A stretch of DNA of 20,308 nt from SIG78 sp045533055 (GCA_045533055.1 JAZSHD010000193.1:1-20308); one strand, 5' to 3'. Shown: positions 7,826 through 16,091, counted from the stretch's first letter. Program-made: numbers and translations. Notes: generated from the letters alone by a model not told the origin.

Positions 7826-9112
7826 GTGAATATTTTTGAAGAACTCAAAGCTCGCGGTTTTGTCTACCAGATGACCGACGAAGCAGCCATTGAAAAGCTC
7901 CTTGCTACCGGAAAAGTCGTTTTCTATTGCGGTTTTGACCCCACCGGCTCCAGCTTGCATGTCGGGCACCTGTTGCCGGTAATGGCAATGCGTATGCTCC
8001 AGAAAGCCGGACATGTACCCACCGTTCTGGTGGGCGGTGCCACCGGTGCCATCGGCGACCCCTCCGGCAGATCCACTGCCCGCAACATGATCACTATGGA
8101 AGAAGTTGCATACAATGTGGAGTGTCTGAAAAGCCAGCTCTCGCGTTTCATCACGCTGGAAAACGGCGAAGCGAATTTCGTCAACAACTACGACTGGTTC
8201 GGCAAAATCAAGCTGCTGGACTTTTTGCGTGACATCGGCAGCCGTTTTTCGGTGAACCGTATGCTGGCACAGAAATCAGTGGAAAGCCGTTTGGAAAACG
8301 GGCTCTCGTTCCTCGAATTCAGCTACTCGCTGCTTCAGGGCTATGACTTCTATCACCTCAACAAAGAGTACAACTGCACGCTGGAGATCGGCGGTCAGGA
8401 TCAGTGGGGCAACATGGTTGCCGGTACTGAACTTATCCGCAGAATGTACGAAGAAGAAAAAGAAGTCCATGTGCTGACCATTCCGCTGTTGATCAACCCC
8501 GCCACCGGGCAGAAGTTCGGCAAATCCATCGGCGGAACCAGTGTCTGGCTGGATGTGAACCGCACCAGTGTATTCGATTACTACCAGTTCTGGCGGAACT
8601 GCGACGACGCCATGCTGGGCGATCTGCTGAAAAAATTCGCTATCGAACTGCCGCTGGAAGAGTGTATTGCTCTGGCAGAGTGCGAAAATATCAACCGTGC
8701 CAAAGAGATCCTCGCCTTTGAAGCTACCAAGATGGCTCACGGCGAACAGGCGGCTAAAGAAGCCTTCCTCACTGCCGGCAGCCAGTTCGGGTTTGCCGAT
8801 CCGGAACGGAAAGTTTTCACCACCAGTGCAGTCGGTTCCATTGAGTGCAAAGTCGAAACCAGCTATCCGGAGATCACATTGCCCGCAGATTTGCTGGAAG
8901 GCGACGGTTTATGGATCGTACAGCTGCTGGTCAAAAGCGAATTGTGCAAGACCAACAGCGACGCCCGCCGTTTGCTGCAAGGTAATGCAGTAAAGGTCAA
9001 CGGCGAAAAAGTTGCGGATATGAACACAACTTACAAAACCGCCGATGTTCCGGAAAAGGAACTGCTGGTGCAGAGCGGCAAAAAGAACTTCAAAAAAGTT
9101 ATCTTTGCCTGA
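7826..9112 (+). CDS. tyrS: Tyrosyl-tRNA synthetase
   Basis: This enzyme charges tRNA-Tyr with tyrosine in the cytoplasm. It has 428 residues, normal for bacterial TyrS. Class I signatures are HVGH (res 45-48, HIGH motif) after CGFDPTGSSL and KFGKS (230-234, KMSKS motif). GGQDQWGN (189-196) is part of the tyrosine site. An S4 RNA-binding domain occupies about 360-428. Two GTG codons could start it (7817 and 7826). GTG at 7826 is chosen because AAAGGTG at 7813-7819 forms a well-spaced ribosome site, and the protein then begins MNIFEEL, as usual for the family. A strong terminator follows. Confidence 0.97.
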   Translation: MNIFEELKARGFVYQMTDEAAIEKLLATGKVVFYCGFDPTGSSLHVGHLLPVMAMRMLQKAGHVPTVLVGGATGAIGDPSGRSTARNMITMEEVAYNVECLKSQLSRFITLENGEANFVNNYDWFGKIKLLDFLRDIGSRFSVNRMLAQKSVESRLENGLSFLEFSYSLLQGYDFYHLNKEYNCTLEIGGQDQWGNMVAGTELIRRMYEEEKEVHVLTIPLLINPATGQKFGKSIGGTSVWLDVNRTSVFDYYQFWRNCDDAMLGDLLKKFAIELPLEECIALAECENINRAKEILAFEATKMAHGEQAAKEAFLTAGSQFGFADPERKVFTTSAVGSIECKVETSYPEITLPADLLEGDGLWIVQLLVKSELCKTNSDARRLLQGNAVKVNGEKVADMNTTYKTADVPEKELLVQSGKKNFKKVIFA

Positions 9113-9128
9113 TAAACCATAAAACTCA

Positions 9129-9157
9129 AAGGCTCTGTGAATTTCTTGCAGAGCCTT
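9129..9157 (+). terminator. Terminator after tyrS
   Basis: AAGGCTCTG (9129-9137) pairs with CAGAGCCTT (9149-9157), followed by ATTTATTATT. The T run is broken, so termination may be partial, allowing some read-through into the MFS gene 28 bases on. Confidence 0.75.
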
Positions 9158-9184
9158 ATTTATTATTCTCCAGAGTAAAAAAAC

Positions 9185-10486
9185 ATGAGTGCTTTTGCCG
9201 AAACTCTTACCGATAAAGAACGCAAGCGGGCGAGGATACACGCTTATTTTGCCTGTTACACCGGGTGTATATCCGAAGTAATGCTGGACAGCAGTGCTAT
9301 AATTATTGTATACTTGAGTATGCTGGGTGCCAACGATATGCTGGTGATGCTTTCCACAAGTTTTACCGGTATATTGGGTATGCTGCTTTTTATACCTTTT
9401 GCCTCGGTCATCAGCCATATCGGCATGAAAAAGGGTTCTTCCATAGCCTGTATTATCGGGTGCAGCGGATTTCTTTTAATGGCACTGGCCCCCCTGTTCG
9501 GCAGCATCCGGCAATATGTGGCGATCATCGGGTGTTTGATCTATTGTGTCCAGCGCAGTTTATACAGTGCGGCATGGTACCCCATGCTGGATACCTTTCT
9601 GCGGGCTCAAGACCGGGGAAGTTTTTTCGGTACTATGCGGTACAGCTATATGATCGTTTCCGGCGTACTCTTTTATCTGGTGGGCAAACTCATGGGCAAA
9701 GAGCCGCCGCTCCTGCTCATGCAAGTTATTATCGGTATAGCCGGTGTTCTGGTTATGGGGCGGATGTACTGTATGCTCCGTTTTCCGGATAACACCCTGG
9801 AGCGTACAGCCAAACTCAATATACGCAAATCGCTGGGTATTTCCCTGCGTAACGGGCCCTTGGTGAGCTATTCGGTTTATGCCTGTTTGATTTCTATAGC
9901 CTACACCTCGCTGGTGCCGATTACTTTGCTTTATTTGAAAAACTATGTCAAACTCCCGGCCGGTCAGGTGCAGATATTTTCCACTATCGGCATTGCCGGC
10001 AGCATTACCGGATTTTTCTTTTACGGATATTTATTCAAAAAACTCAAGATAAAAAAGCTGGAATTTCTGGTACACTTTATCTTTTTAACAGCGTCACTGC
10101 TGCTTTTCGGCTTGAATAAAAATATACCGGGCTTTATCTGGCTGATCGGGATCGTCTACTTTTTCAGTTCCTACGCCGCCAGTACCTTTTTGTGCAACAA
10201 CTCAACTGAAATGCTTGCCCTTGCCAAGCCGGGCAATAAACCTATGGCAATGGCATTCCAGCAAACCTATATGAATATAGGTGTCTCCATCGGGCGAACC
10301 GGCACCGCTCTGATATTGGGAGCCAATCTGCTGGCACCGACTTGGGAACTGAACGGCGTGACTGTTTGCAACTATCAAACTTTGTTTCTGCTCTATGCAG
10401 TAATTGCGGCAGTGATTTTAATACTCTTCCCCACCCTTCCGGCAGTAGTACCCAAGCACAAAGATTATTACGATCCGGTAAAGTAA
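9185..10486 (+). CDS. MFS transporter, substrate unknown
   Basis: This is a predicted inner-membrane carrier of 433 residues with about 12 hydrophobic segments spread along its length and a basic loop near the middle (ERTAKLNIRKSL). The loop after the second segment reads SHIGMKKGS, a degenerate form of the MFS loop motif. No residues identify the cargo. It starts 72 bases after tyrS, past a terminator; no convincing promoter was seen in that gap, so it may rely on read-through or an unrecognised promoter. The ribosome site is weak (AGAG). It ends at a two-way terminator shared with the converging hydrolase gene. MFS assignment rests on overall hydrophobic pattern and is fairly sure; it is not a close match to any transporter I know. 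Confidence 0.8.
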   Translation: MSAFAETLTDKERKRARIHAYFACYTGCISEVMLDSSAIIIVYLSMLGANDMLVMLSTSFTGILGMLLFIPFASVISHIGMKKGSSIACIIGCSGFLLMALAPLFGSIRQYVAIIGCLIYCVQRSLYSAAWYPMLDTFLRAQDRGSFFGTMRYSYMIVSGVLFYLVGKLMGKEPPLLLMQVIIGIAGVLVMGRMYCMLRFPDNTLERTAKLNIRKSLGISLRNGPLVSYSVYACLISIAYTSLVPITLLYLKNYVKLPAGQVQIFSTIGIAGSITGFFFYGYLFKKLKIKKLEFLVHFIFLTASLLLFGLNKNIPGFIWLIGIVYFFSSYAASTFLCNNSTEMLALAKPGNKPMAMAFQQTYMNIGVSIGRTGTALILGANLLAPTWELNGVTVCNYQTLFLLYAVIAAVILILFPTLPAVVPKHKDYYDPVK

Positions 10487-10498
10487 AATAAAAGGCAT

Positions 10499-10538
10499 AA
10501 AAAAACGGACAACACTTTTCATGTTGTCCGTTTTTTTT
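10499..10538. terminator. Two-way terminator between convergent genes
   Basis: ACGGACAACA (10505-10514) pairs with TGTTGTCCGT (10522-10531). It has a run of A on one side and nine T on the other, so it works for the MFS gene (plus) and the DUF4886 gene (minus). Confidence 0.9.
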
Positions 10539-10556
10539 TGCAATAAGCAAATTTAG

Positions 10557-11492
10557 TTACTTGACTTGCTTATAGCCTTTCAAAGCTTTTACCGCACTGT
10601 TTTTCAGCAAAGCCACCTCTTTGGCGTCGACATTTTTGGGGGCGAATTTGATTTTTTCCGCCGGAGCATCAAAGAGGAACATGTACCAGAGAGCCGCCTG
10701 CATATATTCGCCGCGGAAGTTCAAATGGTGGCAATCGGCACCCATGCGGAACTCCTTGGCTTTTCGGGGCTTTCCCCAGGCAAACTTGCCGACTACATCG
10801 CCGGCATCGCTGGGGAGTTCGGGGCGTTTGTAGGTTTTAGCGGGAACGGTATACTTAACCGGAGTATCCGCCCGGTAGATCTGTACGGCATCGCCCATGG
10901 GGATCACCCGCAGCTGATACTTGGCAGCAAGTTTGCCATAGGCATCTTTAAGTTGATCATACATAACCACCTGGTCGGCAATAAGTTTAGGAAATCTCGC
11001 AGAATCTTTACGGTAAGACCAGGTCTGCTGAATGACGATTTCGGCATTTTTCTGATATTTGCGGATGTATTTGATGATCTCCCCGGCATAAGGCTCAAAG
11101 CTCTTGAAATCAAAGCTCTTCTGACTGCCCTGCTGAATGGAAATGACATCGTACTGATTGTTTTTCAGCAGTTCATTGACATTTTTCCGTACAGCCTGGG
11201 CTTTCACCGGATTTACTGCCGAATCCCACACTTTCACCTGATACGGCTTGAAATTGGCTTCTTTTTCAGCCTTTACCAGATTGTTGTAATGTCTTTCAAG
11301 GGTGCATCCGCCAATGTAAGCACTGGTCAACACCAGTTTGTTTTCTCCATCGGCAGCGACGATCTGCGGCAGATAGTTGCCTACGCAAACCGAGAAACTG
11401 TTGCCGATCATCAAAACTTTGAGTTCTTTGGCGGAAACGGACGACACGGCAACGAGCAACATGCAAACTGCCGCTAAAAGTTTGGAATACAT
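10557..11492 (-). CDS. Secreted SGNH/GDSL-like hydrolase, DUF4886 type
   Basis: This is a predicted exported hydrolase of 311 residues. A signal peptide spans about 1-21 (ending SSVSA). The SGNH pattern is visible: GNSFS (res 30-34) with likely nucleophile Ser32, then YIGGCTLERH (59-68), SIQQGS (118-123), and DCHHLNFRGEY (253-263) with the likely catalytic Asp253 and a His. These blocks match the DUF4886 family known mainly from Bacteroidota and related gut bacteria; members are thought to be carbohydrate esterases, but the substrate here is unknown. ATG at 11492 is preceded by AAAGGAG (11500-11506) and a good promoter. It is transcribed divergently from the symporter gene. Confidence 0.83.
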   Translation of the reverse strand: MYSKLLAAVCMLLVAVSSVSAKELKVLMIGNSFSVCVGNYLPQIVAADGENKLVLTSAYIGGCTLERHYNNLVKAEKEANFKPYQVKVWDSAVNPVKAQAVRKNVNELLKNNQYDVISIQQGSQKSFDFKSFEPYAGEIIKYIRKYQKNAEIVIQQTWSYRKDSARFPKLIADQVVMYDQLKDAYGKLAAKYQLRVIPMGDAVQIYRADTPVKYTVPAKTYKRPELPSDAGDVVGKFAWGKPRKAKEFRMGADCHHLNFRGEYMQAALWYMFLFDAPAEKIKFAPKNVDAKEVALLKNSAVKALKGYKQVK

Positions 11493-11526
11493 ATTTTCAC
11501 TCCTTTGTGATTAAAATTGACTACAT

Positions 11527-11555
11527 AAGATAGCACACAGGGCAAACTTTTTCAA
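11527..11555 (-). promoter_or_regulatory. Promoter of the DUF4886 hydrolase gene
   Basis: Minus strand TTGAAA (11550-11555), 17-base spacer, TATCTT (11527-11532). Both boxes are identical to those of the tannase-like gene. Predicted start near 11520, upstream of the ribosome site. Confidence 0.68.
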
Positions 11556-11574
11556 ATATTCATTTGCTCAAAAC

Positions 11575-11603
11575 TTGCAAAAAAGCAATACGAAGATTAT
11601 CTT
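11575..11603 (+). promoter_or_regulatory. Promoter of the symporter gene
   Basis: TTGCAA (11575-11580), 17-base spacer, TATCTT (11598-11603). The start near 11610 leaves about 30 bases of leader containing AAGGAA. This explains the in-frame TTG at 11575 as a -35 box rather than a start codon. Confidence 0.62.
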
Positions 11604-11640
11604 AACACCAAATGTTAAAAACAGAACAAGGAATATTACT

Positions 11641-12927
11641 ATGTTATTTCGCAGATTGCGTCGGATTCCGCTTATTTACTGGAACTTTGCCGGTTTTATT
11701 GCCGGTTGCATCGTGGGCTTGCTGCTGTATAACGGAGAATCAGCCAAAACAGTTATCGAAATACTGTCGCCTTTTGGCGGTATATTGATCAACATGCTTA
11801 AAATGATCGTTATCCCGATCATCTTTTTCTCGCTTATTTATGGAGCAGCCAGCTTGCCGACTTCCACTTTCGGCAGAATGGGTATGGGGGTGGTCTTCTG
11901 GTATCTTGCCACATCTCTATATGCAGCATTTTTCGGAACCGCCGGAGCGTTTCTTTTTGACCCGGATATGCAAATCAGCAGTGTATCCGCTGAATTGCTC
12001 TCTCAAGCAAAGACCATGCAGGCAAGCAGCAGTCAAATGGGCAACCCCTTTGTCAATATGCTTTACAGCTTGTTTGCCAATCCATTCAAATCTTTGGCAG
12101 AAGGCAACTTTCTGCCGGTTATCGTATTTGCCATCATGTTCGGTTTGGCAGCCAGAGTGGTTATGGATTCAGCCAAAGATGAACATACCGGCAAAACTAT
12201 TCAGCGTATGCTGGATGTGGTCGATGCCTGTCAAAAGGCAGTTGCCAAAATCGTTGAGTGGATCATGCTCTACTTTCCCATCGGCGTATTTGCCTTGACC
12301 TGCTGCTGTTTTGCCACCTTCGGCAGCGGACTTTTCAAGTCTTATGTGCAGGTGGCAGGGTGTGTTATAATCTGTATACTTGCCATGATCTTTATTTGTT
12401 ACCCGCTTTTTATTCTCATCTTCTGCCGGGTAAACCCCTACCCTATTTTGTGGAAACTCCGGGAGCCGATCCTTACGGCATTTGTCACCCGTTCCAGTGC
12501 GGCAACACTGCCGGTATCGCTGCGGACTTGTCTGGATAAGCTCAAAGTCCGGCGGGAACTCTCCAGCTTCACTTTGTCGCTGGGTGCTACGGTGAATATG
12601 GATGGCGTGTGCGTGCATTTGCCGGTTTTTGCGGTATTGGCATGCAATATGTTCGGTATCGAAATGACCATTCAGCAAATCTTGCTGATGATCCTCTGCG
12701 TGGTTTTTGCCTCCATCGGTGCCGGCGGGGTACCCGGCGGCAGTATTTTCCTGCTCTTTCTGGTGTTGGAAGGTTTGCACCTTACCCCGGAACAGACCGG
12801 TATAATCGTAGCTTTGGCTCTGGGGATCAACCCCATATTGGATATGTTTGAAACCGCCTGTAATGTTGCCGGTGACAATATCGGTACCTATGTAGTGGGC
12901 AAACGCTTGAGAATGATCAATAAATGA
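11641..12927 (+). CDS. Glutamate-transporter-family (DAACS) sodium or proton symporter with altered substrate site
   Basis: This is an inner-membrane secondary transporter of 428 residues. Family landmarks are all present: LKMIVIPIIFFSL (res 53-65), hairpin 1 TRSSAATLP (283-291), GATVNMDG (315-322), hairpin 2 GAGGVPGGS (360-368) and DMFETACNVAGD (401-412). Compared with GltPh, the residues that bind the amino acid backbone and sodium are kept (Asp401, Asn408, Asp412). Arg397 of GltPh becomes Glu404 and Thr314 becomes Val323; both hold the side-chain carboxylate of aspartate. A dicarboxylate or acidic amino acid substrate is therefore doubtful. ATG at 11641 follows AAGGAA; the earlier TTG at 11575 is part of the promoter. 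Confidence 0.9.
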   Translation: MLFRRLRRIPLIYWNFAGFIAGCIVGLLLYNGESAKTVIEILSPFGGILINMLKMIVIPIIFFSLIYGAASLPTSTFGRMGMGVVFWYLATSLYAAFFGTAGAFLFDPDMQISSVSAELLSQAKTMQASSSQMGNPFVNMLYSLFANPFKSLAEGNFLPVIVFAIMFGLAARVVMDSAKDEHTGKTIQRMLDVVDACQKAVAKIVEWIMLYFPIGVFALTCCCFATFGSGLFKSYVQVAGCVIICILAMIFICYPLFILIFCRVNPYPILWKLREPILTAFVTRSSAATLPVSLRTCLDKLKVRRELSSFTLSLGATVNMDGVCVHLPVFAVLACNMFGIEMTIQQILLMILCVVFASIGAGGVPGGSIFLLFLVLEGLHLTPEQTGIIVALALGINPILDMFETACNVAGDNIGTYVVGKRLRMINK

Positions 12928-12932
12928 TCATT
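12912..12932 (+). repeat. Small inverted repeat over the symporter stop codon
   Basis: AATGATCA (12912-12919) and TGATCATT (12925-12932) form an 8-bp AT-rich stem that includes the stop TGA at 12925-12927. It is followed by GTTCAAAAATTTTT, so it could be a weak first terminator. Confidence 0.4.
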
Positions 12933-12951
12933 GTTCAAAAATTTTTCTCAA

Positions 12952-12993
12952 CTGGCTTCTCTCCTGATAATCAAGGCAGAAGCCAGCCTTTTT
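12952..12993. terminator. Terminator overlapping the 3' end of the HD gene
   Basis: CTGGCTTCT (12952-12960) pairs with AGAAGCCAG (12978-12986), followed on the plus strand by CCTTTTT. It serves the symporter gene. The right arm and T run lie inside the last codons of the converging HD gene, whose stop is at 12971-12973. Confidence 0.75.
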
Positions 12994-13594
12994 CCATAGC
13001 GTTTTGAATATTTTTCATACACCAGTCATAAAGTTCGGGCATAAAATCTTTGCATACAGAAATGCGTTTTTCCACCTGCCACGCATGGGGCCGGGGGGTG
13101 GAATTCTGCCAGGTATGGCCTTCAGTTAAAGTATTATGCAAAAAGGGCTGGACTTTATCCAGACAATCAGCATAACGGGCTTCGGGAGTGGTGCAAGATT
13201 CAAATTCTTCCCAGAGTTTTCGCACATAGCAGCCTTGCTCCGGCGGCAAAAGAGCAAAGAGTTTATCTGCGGCGGCTTGTTCCCGTTCCGCTTTATTTTC
13301 ATACCCCTTTATATCGTAAGCAAAAGTATCCCCGGCATAGATTTCCACCAGATCGTGCACCAGCATCATTTCCACAGCATGCAGCACATTGACTTTTTCT
13401 ACGGCATGTTCGGCAAAAAGCAACGCCATTACTGCAATATGCCACGAGTGTTCAGCATCGTTTTCGCAGCGGCTGCGGTCAATGAGCAGTGTACGGCGGG
13501 CAATGGAAGTCATCTTATCAATTACAGCGGTAAACTCCAACTGCATATCCAGCCTTTTATTGCCGCTGGCAAGCAAATCTTTGAATATCTCCAT
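12971..13594 (-). CDS. HD-domain phosphohydrolase, YfbR/HDDC2-like (probable 5'-nucleotidase)
   Basis: This is a cytoplasmic metal-dependent phosphohydrolase of 207 residues, the usual size for this group. Motifs are RCENDAEHSW (res 42-51) with His49, the HD pair in VHDLVEIYAGD (79-89, His80-Asp81), and Asp145 in ADCLDKVQPF (142-151). This arrangement fits YfbR and HDDC2 proteins, which remove phosphate from deoxynucleoside monophosphates; the exact substrate here is inferred. ATG at 13594 follows AGAGGT at 13601-13606. The gene diverges from the amidotransferase gene and converges on the symporter gene, with no obvious functional tie to either. Confidence 0.88.
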   Translation of the reverse strand: MEIFKDLLASGNKRLDMQLEFTAVIDKMTSIARRTLLIDRSRCENDAEHSWHIAVMALLFAEHAVEKVNVLHAVEMMLVHDLVEIYAGDTFAYDIKGYENKAEREQAAADKLFALLPPEQGCYVRKLWEEFESCTTPEARYADCLDKVQPFLHNTLTEGHTWQNSTPRPHAWQVEKRISVCKDFMPELYDWCMKNIQNAMEKGWLLP

Positions 13595-13610
13595 AAAAAC
13601 ACCTCTACAT

Positions 13611-13639
13611 AAAATACATTATTCAAATAAACATTGCAA
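13611..13639 (-). promoter_or_regulatory. Candidate promoter of the HD gene
   Basis: Minus strand TTGCAA (13634-13639), 17-base spacer, TATTTT (13611-13616). The start would fall close to the ribosome site, which would make the leader very short, so the -10 choice is uncertain. Its -35 is 6 bases from the -35 of the divergent amidotransferase gene. Confidence 0.35.
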
Positions 13640-13645
13640 ACTTTG

Positions 13646-13673
13646 TTGAAAAAAACTTTTTTGATGTTATCTT
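13646..13673 (+). promoter_or_regulatory. Promoter of the glutamine amidotransferase gene
   Basis: TTGAAA (13646-13651), 16-base spacer, TATCTT (13668-13673). The start near 13680 lies upstream of the GGGAGA ribosome site at 13691-13696. Confidence 0.6.
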
Positions 13674-13705
13674 ATAAGCAAGCTCAACCAGGGAGAAATT
13701 TTTAT

Positions 13706-14734
13706 ATGTGCAACATGGCTGCTTATGCAGGAATTGAACCTGCTGCCCCCAAACTTATCAGGATGCTCCAAAGTCAGGAAACCCTCGGCGGTGGGCATTA
13801 CAACGGTATTGCCACTATTCACAACGGCAAAATTCACATGATAAAAGTCATCGGCTCCACCGCTGATTTACTCAAACGCCACCCCGAAGTGCTGGATCTG
13901 CCTGGTACAGTGGGTATAGCTCACAGCCGCACACCGGGAATTGATTCTGACGAATGGGCACAGCCGTTTTTCTCTTACGATGAAAAGGTCATCTACTGTG
14001 CAAATGGTGCCGCCGGACAATTTACCGATACAGATTACAATAAATTTTATCTGGAAAGCCTTGCCAACGGCATGACCTACCGTACTGCGATCAATGAACC
14101 GGCTGCCCTTTACCCGGTCATGGGGGACGGCAAATGCGTGCATTTTTCGGAACTTATGGCAAACATCATCCGCAGTAAGCAACTTGAAACGCCGGTTTGT
14201 CTGCGGAAGCTGCTCCACAAATCGCTGGTTGATTTCAAGGCAGAAGTTGCTGCGTTGGCACTTTCAGAAAGTGAACCGGATTCAGTAAGTGCAATTCGCA
14301 TAAATCAGCCCCTTATGTGGGGACGCAATGCCAGCGGATTTTATCTTGCCACCAGTGCTTTTGCTCTGGAAAACGAAAAACTCCAATGGATCAACCGGGT
14401 ACCGCACGCTTCCACCATGACCATGACCAAAGATAATATAACCTTTGAAGCTATGGATGAATTTATCCATTACTTTATGGATCACGAGCCCCTGACCCAA
14501 ATTTTTGCCGAATATGAAAACATGCTCAATAGAGGAAAAGATTTTTGCGTCAACGATTTTTGCGTAGTTGCCAAAGGTTGCTGGCCAAAAGATAAAATGG
14601 CTGTGGCAAACATGATCGCCTACGAATATCTGCGGGAAAAAATGCACTCCGGGGTGTTGGAAACATTTGTCGTCGATCCTCCCGGCAGCGGTAAAGATCT
14701 GACCGCGCCACAGCAGCGTTACCGCAAAAAATAA
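13706..14734 (+). CDS. Standalone class II glutamine amidotransferase (GlmS-glutaminase-like)
   Basis: This is an Ntn-type glutaminase-like protein of 342 residues. Starting at ATG 13706, with GGGAGA at 13691-13696, the second residue is Cys, the expected nucleophile once Met is removed. The first 240 residues follow the GlmS glutaminase plan: MCNMAAYAG (canonical MCGIVGYIG), AHSRTPG (res 72-78) with Arg75, CANGAAG (98-104) with the oxyanion Asn100-Gly101, and PDSVSAIRINQPLMWG (191-206). The SIS sugar-isomerase domains of GlmS are absent; instead there is a roughly 100-residue C-terminal part I do not recognise. The usual SDTE motif reads HFSE (146-149), so glutamine binding may differ. What would receive the ammonia is unknown; it could act with a separate synthase. 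Confidence 0.8.
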   Translation: MCNMAAYAGIEPAAPKLIRMLQSQETLGGGHYNGIATIHNGKIHMIKVIGSTADLLKRHPEVLDLPGTVGIAHSRTPGIDSDEWAQPFFSYDEKVIYCANGAAGQFTDTDYNKFYLESLANGMTYRTAINEPAALYPVMGDGKCVHFSELMANIIRSKQLETPVCLRKLLHKSLVDFKAEVAALALSESEPDSVSAIRINQPLMWGRNASGFYLATSAFALENEKLQWINRVPHASTMTMTKDNITFEAMDEFIHYFMDHEPLTQIFAEYENMLNRGKDFCVNDFCVVAKGCWPKDKMAVANMIAYEYLREKMHSGVLETFVVDPPGSGKDLTAPQQRYRKK

Positions 14735-14745
14735 TCTCTACATAC

Positions 14746-14788
14746 AAAAAAATCGCTCCGTAACTTATTGTTGCAGAGCGATTTTTTT
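14746..14788. terminator. Two-way terminator between amidotransferase gene and metY
   Basis: A7TCGCTC pairs with GAGCGAT7, and the stem can extend inward through CGTAAC/GTTGCA with one mismatch. A and T runs flank both sides, so it serves both convergent genes. Confidence 0.88.
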
Positions 14789-14801
14789 ATACACAGTAAA
14801 T

Positions 14802-16076
14802 TCAGAGATTATTCAACGCTTCGTCAAAGTCAGCCTTGATATCTTCAATATCTTCAATACCAACCGATACCCGCACCAGTTCCGGTTTGACCCCGGCGGC
14901 GATAAGCTGTTCATCGGTAAGCTGACGATGTGTCATGCTTGCCGGATGCAGCACCGATGTACGCACATCCGCCACATGTACCACCAATGCTGCCAGTTTC
15001 AAAGTATCCAGCAATTTGGCAGCGGCTTCTTTACCGCCCTTTACGCCAAAGCTCAGAACGCCGGAACCGCCCTTCAGATACTTTTTGGCACGGTCAAACT
15101 GTGAATCTCCGGGCAGCATGGGATAGCTCACCCAATCGACTTTGGGGTGATTCTGCAAAAATTTGGCAAGCGCCAATGCGTTGGCACTGTGCCGTTCCAT
15201 ACGCAAAGCCAGCGTTTCCATCCCGAGATTGGTAAGCCATGCGTTCATGGGTGCCTGAATACAGCCCAAATCACGCACCAGCTGCACCCGCAGCTTTACC
15301 GAATAAGGTGCCGCCGGGAATGAATCAGTATAAACCAACCCGTGATAGCTGGGGTCAGGCTCGCTCAATTCCGGGAATTTGCCATTGGCCCAGTTGTAGT
15401 TGCCGCCTTCCACGACCACGCCGCCGACACTGGTGGCATGACCATCAAGATATTTGGTTGTGGAGTGTGTTACAATATTGGCACCGAACTCAAAAGGATT
15501 GCAGAGTATGGGGGTGGGAAAAGTGTTATCCACAATAAACGGCAAATCAAAACGCTTTGCCACTTTGGCAAACTTTTCAAAGTCCAAAACCGTCAGAGCC
15601 GGATTGGCAATGGTTTCGGCAAAGATCGCCCGGGTATTGGGGCGGACAGCCGCTGCGATTTCCGCTTCGGATGCTTCAGAATCCACCAGCGTGACCTTGA
15701 TCCCCATCTTGGGCAGCGTTACAGTAAACAAATTGACCGTGCCGCCATAAAGAGCCGCCGATGCCACCACATGATCACCGGCTTTGGCAATGTTCATGAT
15801 AGCAAGTGTATTAGCAGTTTGACCACTGCTCAATGCCACCGCCGCCACGCCGCCTTCCAATGCAGCGATCTTCTTTTCCATAACATCCACTGTGGGATTT
15901 GCCAGGCGGCTGTAGAAAAATCCTTCACGCTTCAGGTCGAACAAATCCGCCACGCTCTGGGTGGTATCGTAGCGGTAAGTGGTGCTCTGCACCATGGGAG
16001 CTACCCGGGGTTCGCCATCTTTAGGTTCGTAACCAGCCTGAACAGCCAAAGTGGCTGCCTTCCAATTCTTATTCAT
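14802..16076 (-). CDS. metY: O-acetylhomoserine sulfhydrylase (PLP enzyme)
   Basis: This cytoplasmic PLP enzyme forms homocysteine from O-acetylhomoserine and sulfide for methionine synthesis. It has 424 residues, typical of MetY and longer than MetB/MetC relatives. Motifs are SRLANPTVDVMEKKIAALEGG-like text (res 56-76), YGGT (110-113), VDNTF (182-186), and the PLP lysine Lys208 in HSTTKYLDGH (204-213). The C-terminal VHVADVRTSVLHPASMTH region is characteristic. ATG at 16076 follows AAAGGA (16084-16089); an in-frame TTG at 16094 lies upstream of this site and is rejected. Only 61 bases separate it from mreB, and a strong terminator hairpin fills that gap. Confidence 0.93.
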   Translation of the reverse strand: MNKNWKAATLAVQAGYEPKDGEPRVAPMVQSTTYRYDTTQSVADLFDLKREGFFYSRLANPTVDVMEKKIAALEGGVAAVALSSGQTANTLAIMNIAKAGDHVVASAALYGGTVNLFTVTLPKMGIKVTLVDSEASEAEIAAAVRPNTRAIFAETIANPALTVLDFEKFAKVAKRFDLPFIVDNTFPTPILCNPFEFGANIVTHSTTKYLDGHATSVGGVVVEGGNYNWANGKFPELSEPDPSYHGLVYTDSFPAAPYSVKLRVQLVRDLGCIQAPMNAWLTNLGMETLALRMERHSANALALAKFLQNHPKVDWVSYPMLPGDSQFDRAKKYLKGGSGVLSFGVKGGKEAAAKLLDTLKLAALVVHVADVRTSVLHPASMTHRQLTDEQLIAAGVKPELVRVSVGIEDIEDIKADFDEALNNL

Positions 16077-16091
16077 AAAAAAATCCTTTCT

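Noticed and set aside
11575..11640. TTG start at 11575 for the symporter
   Set aside because: The TTG belongs to a good -35 box, and ATG at 11641 has a proper ribosome site and the usual family N-terminus.
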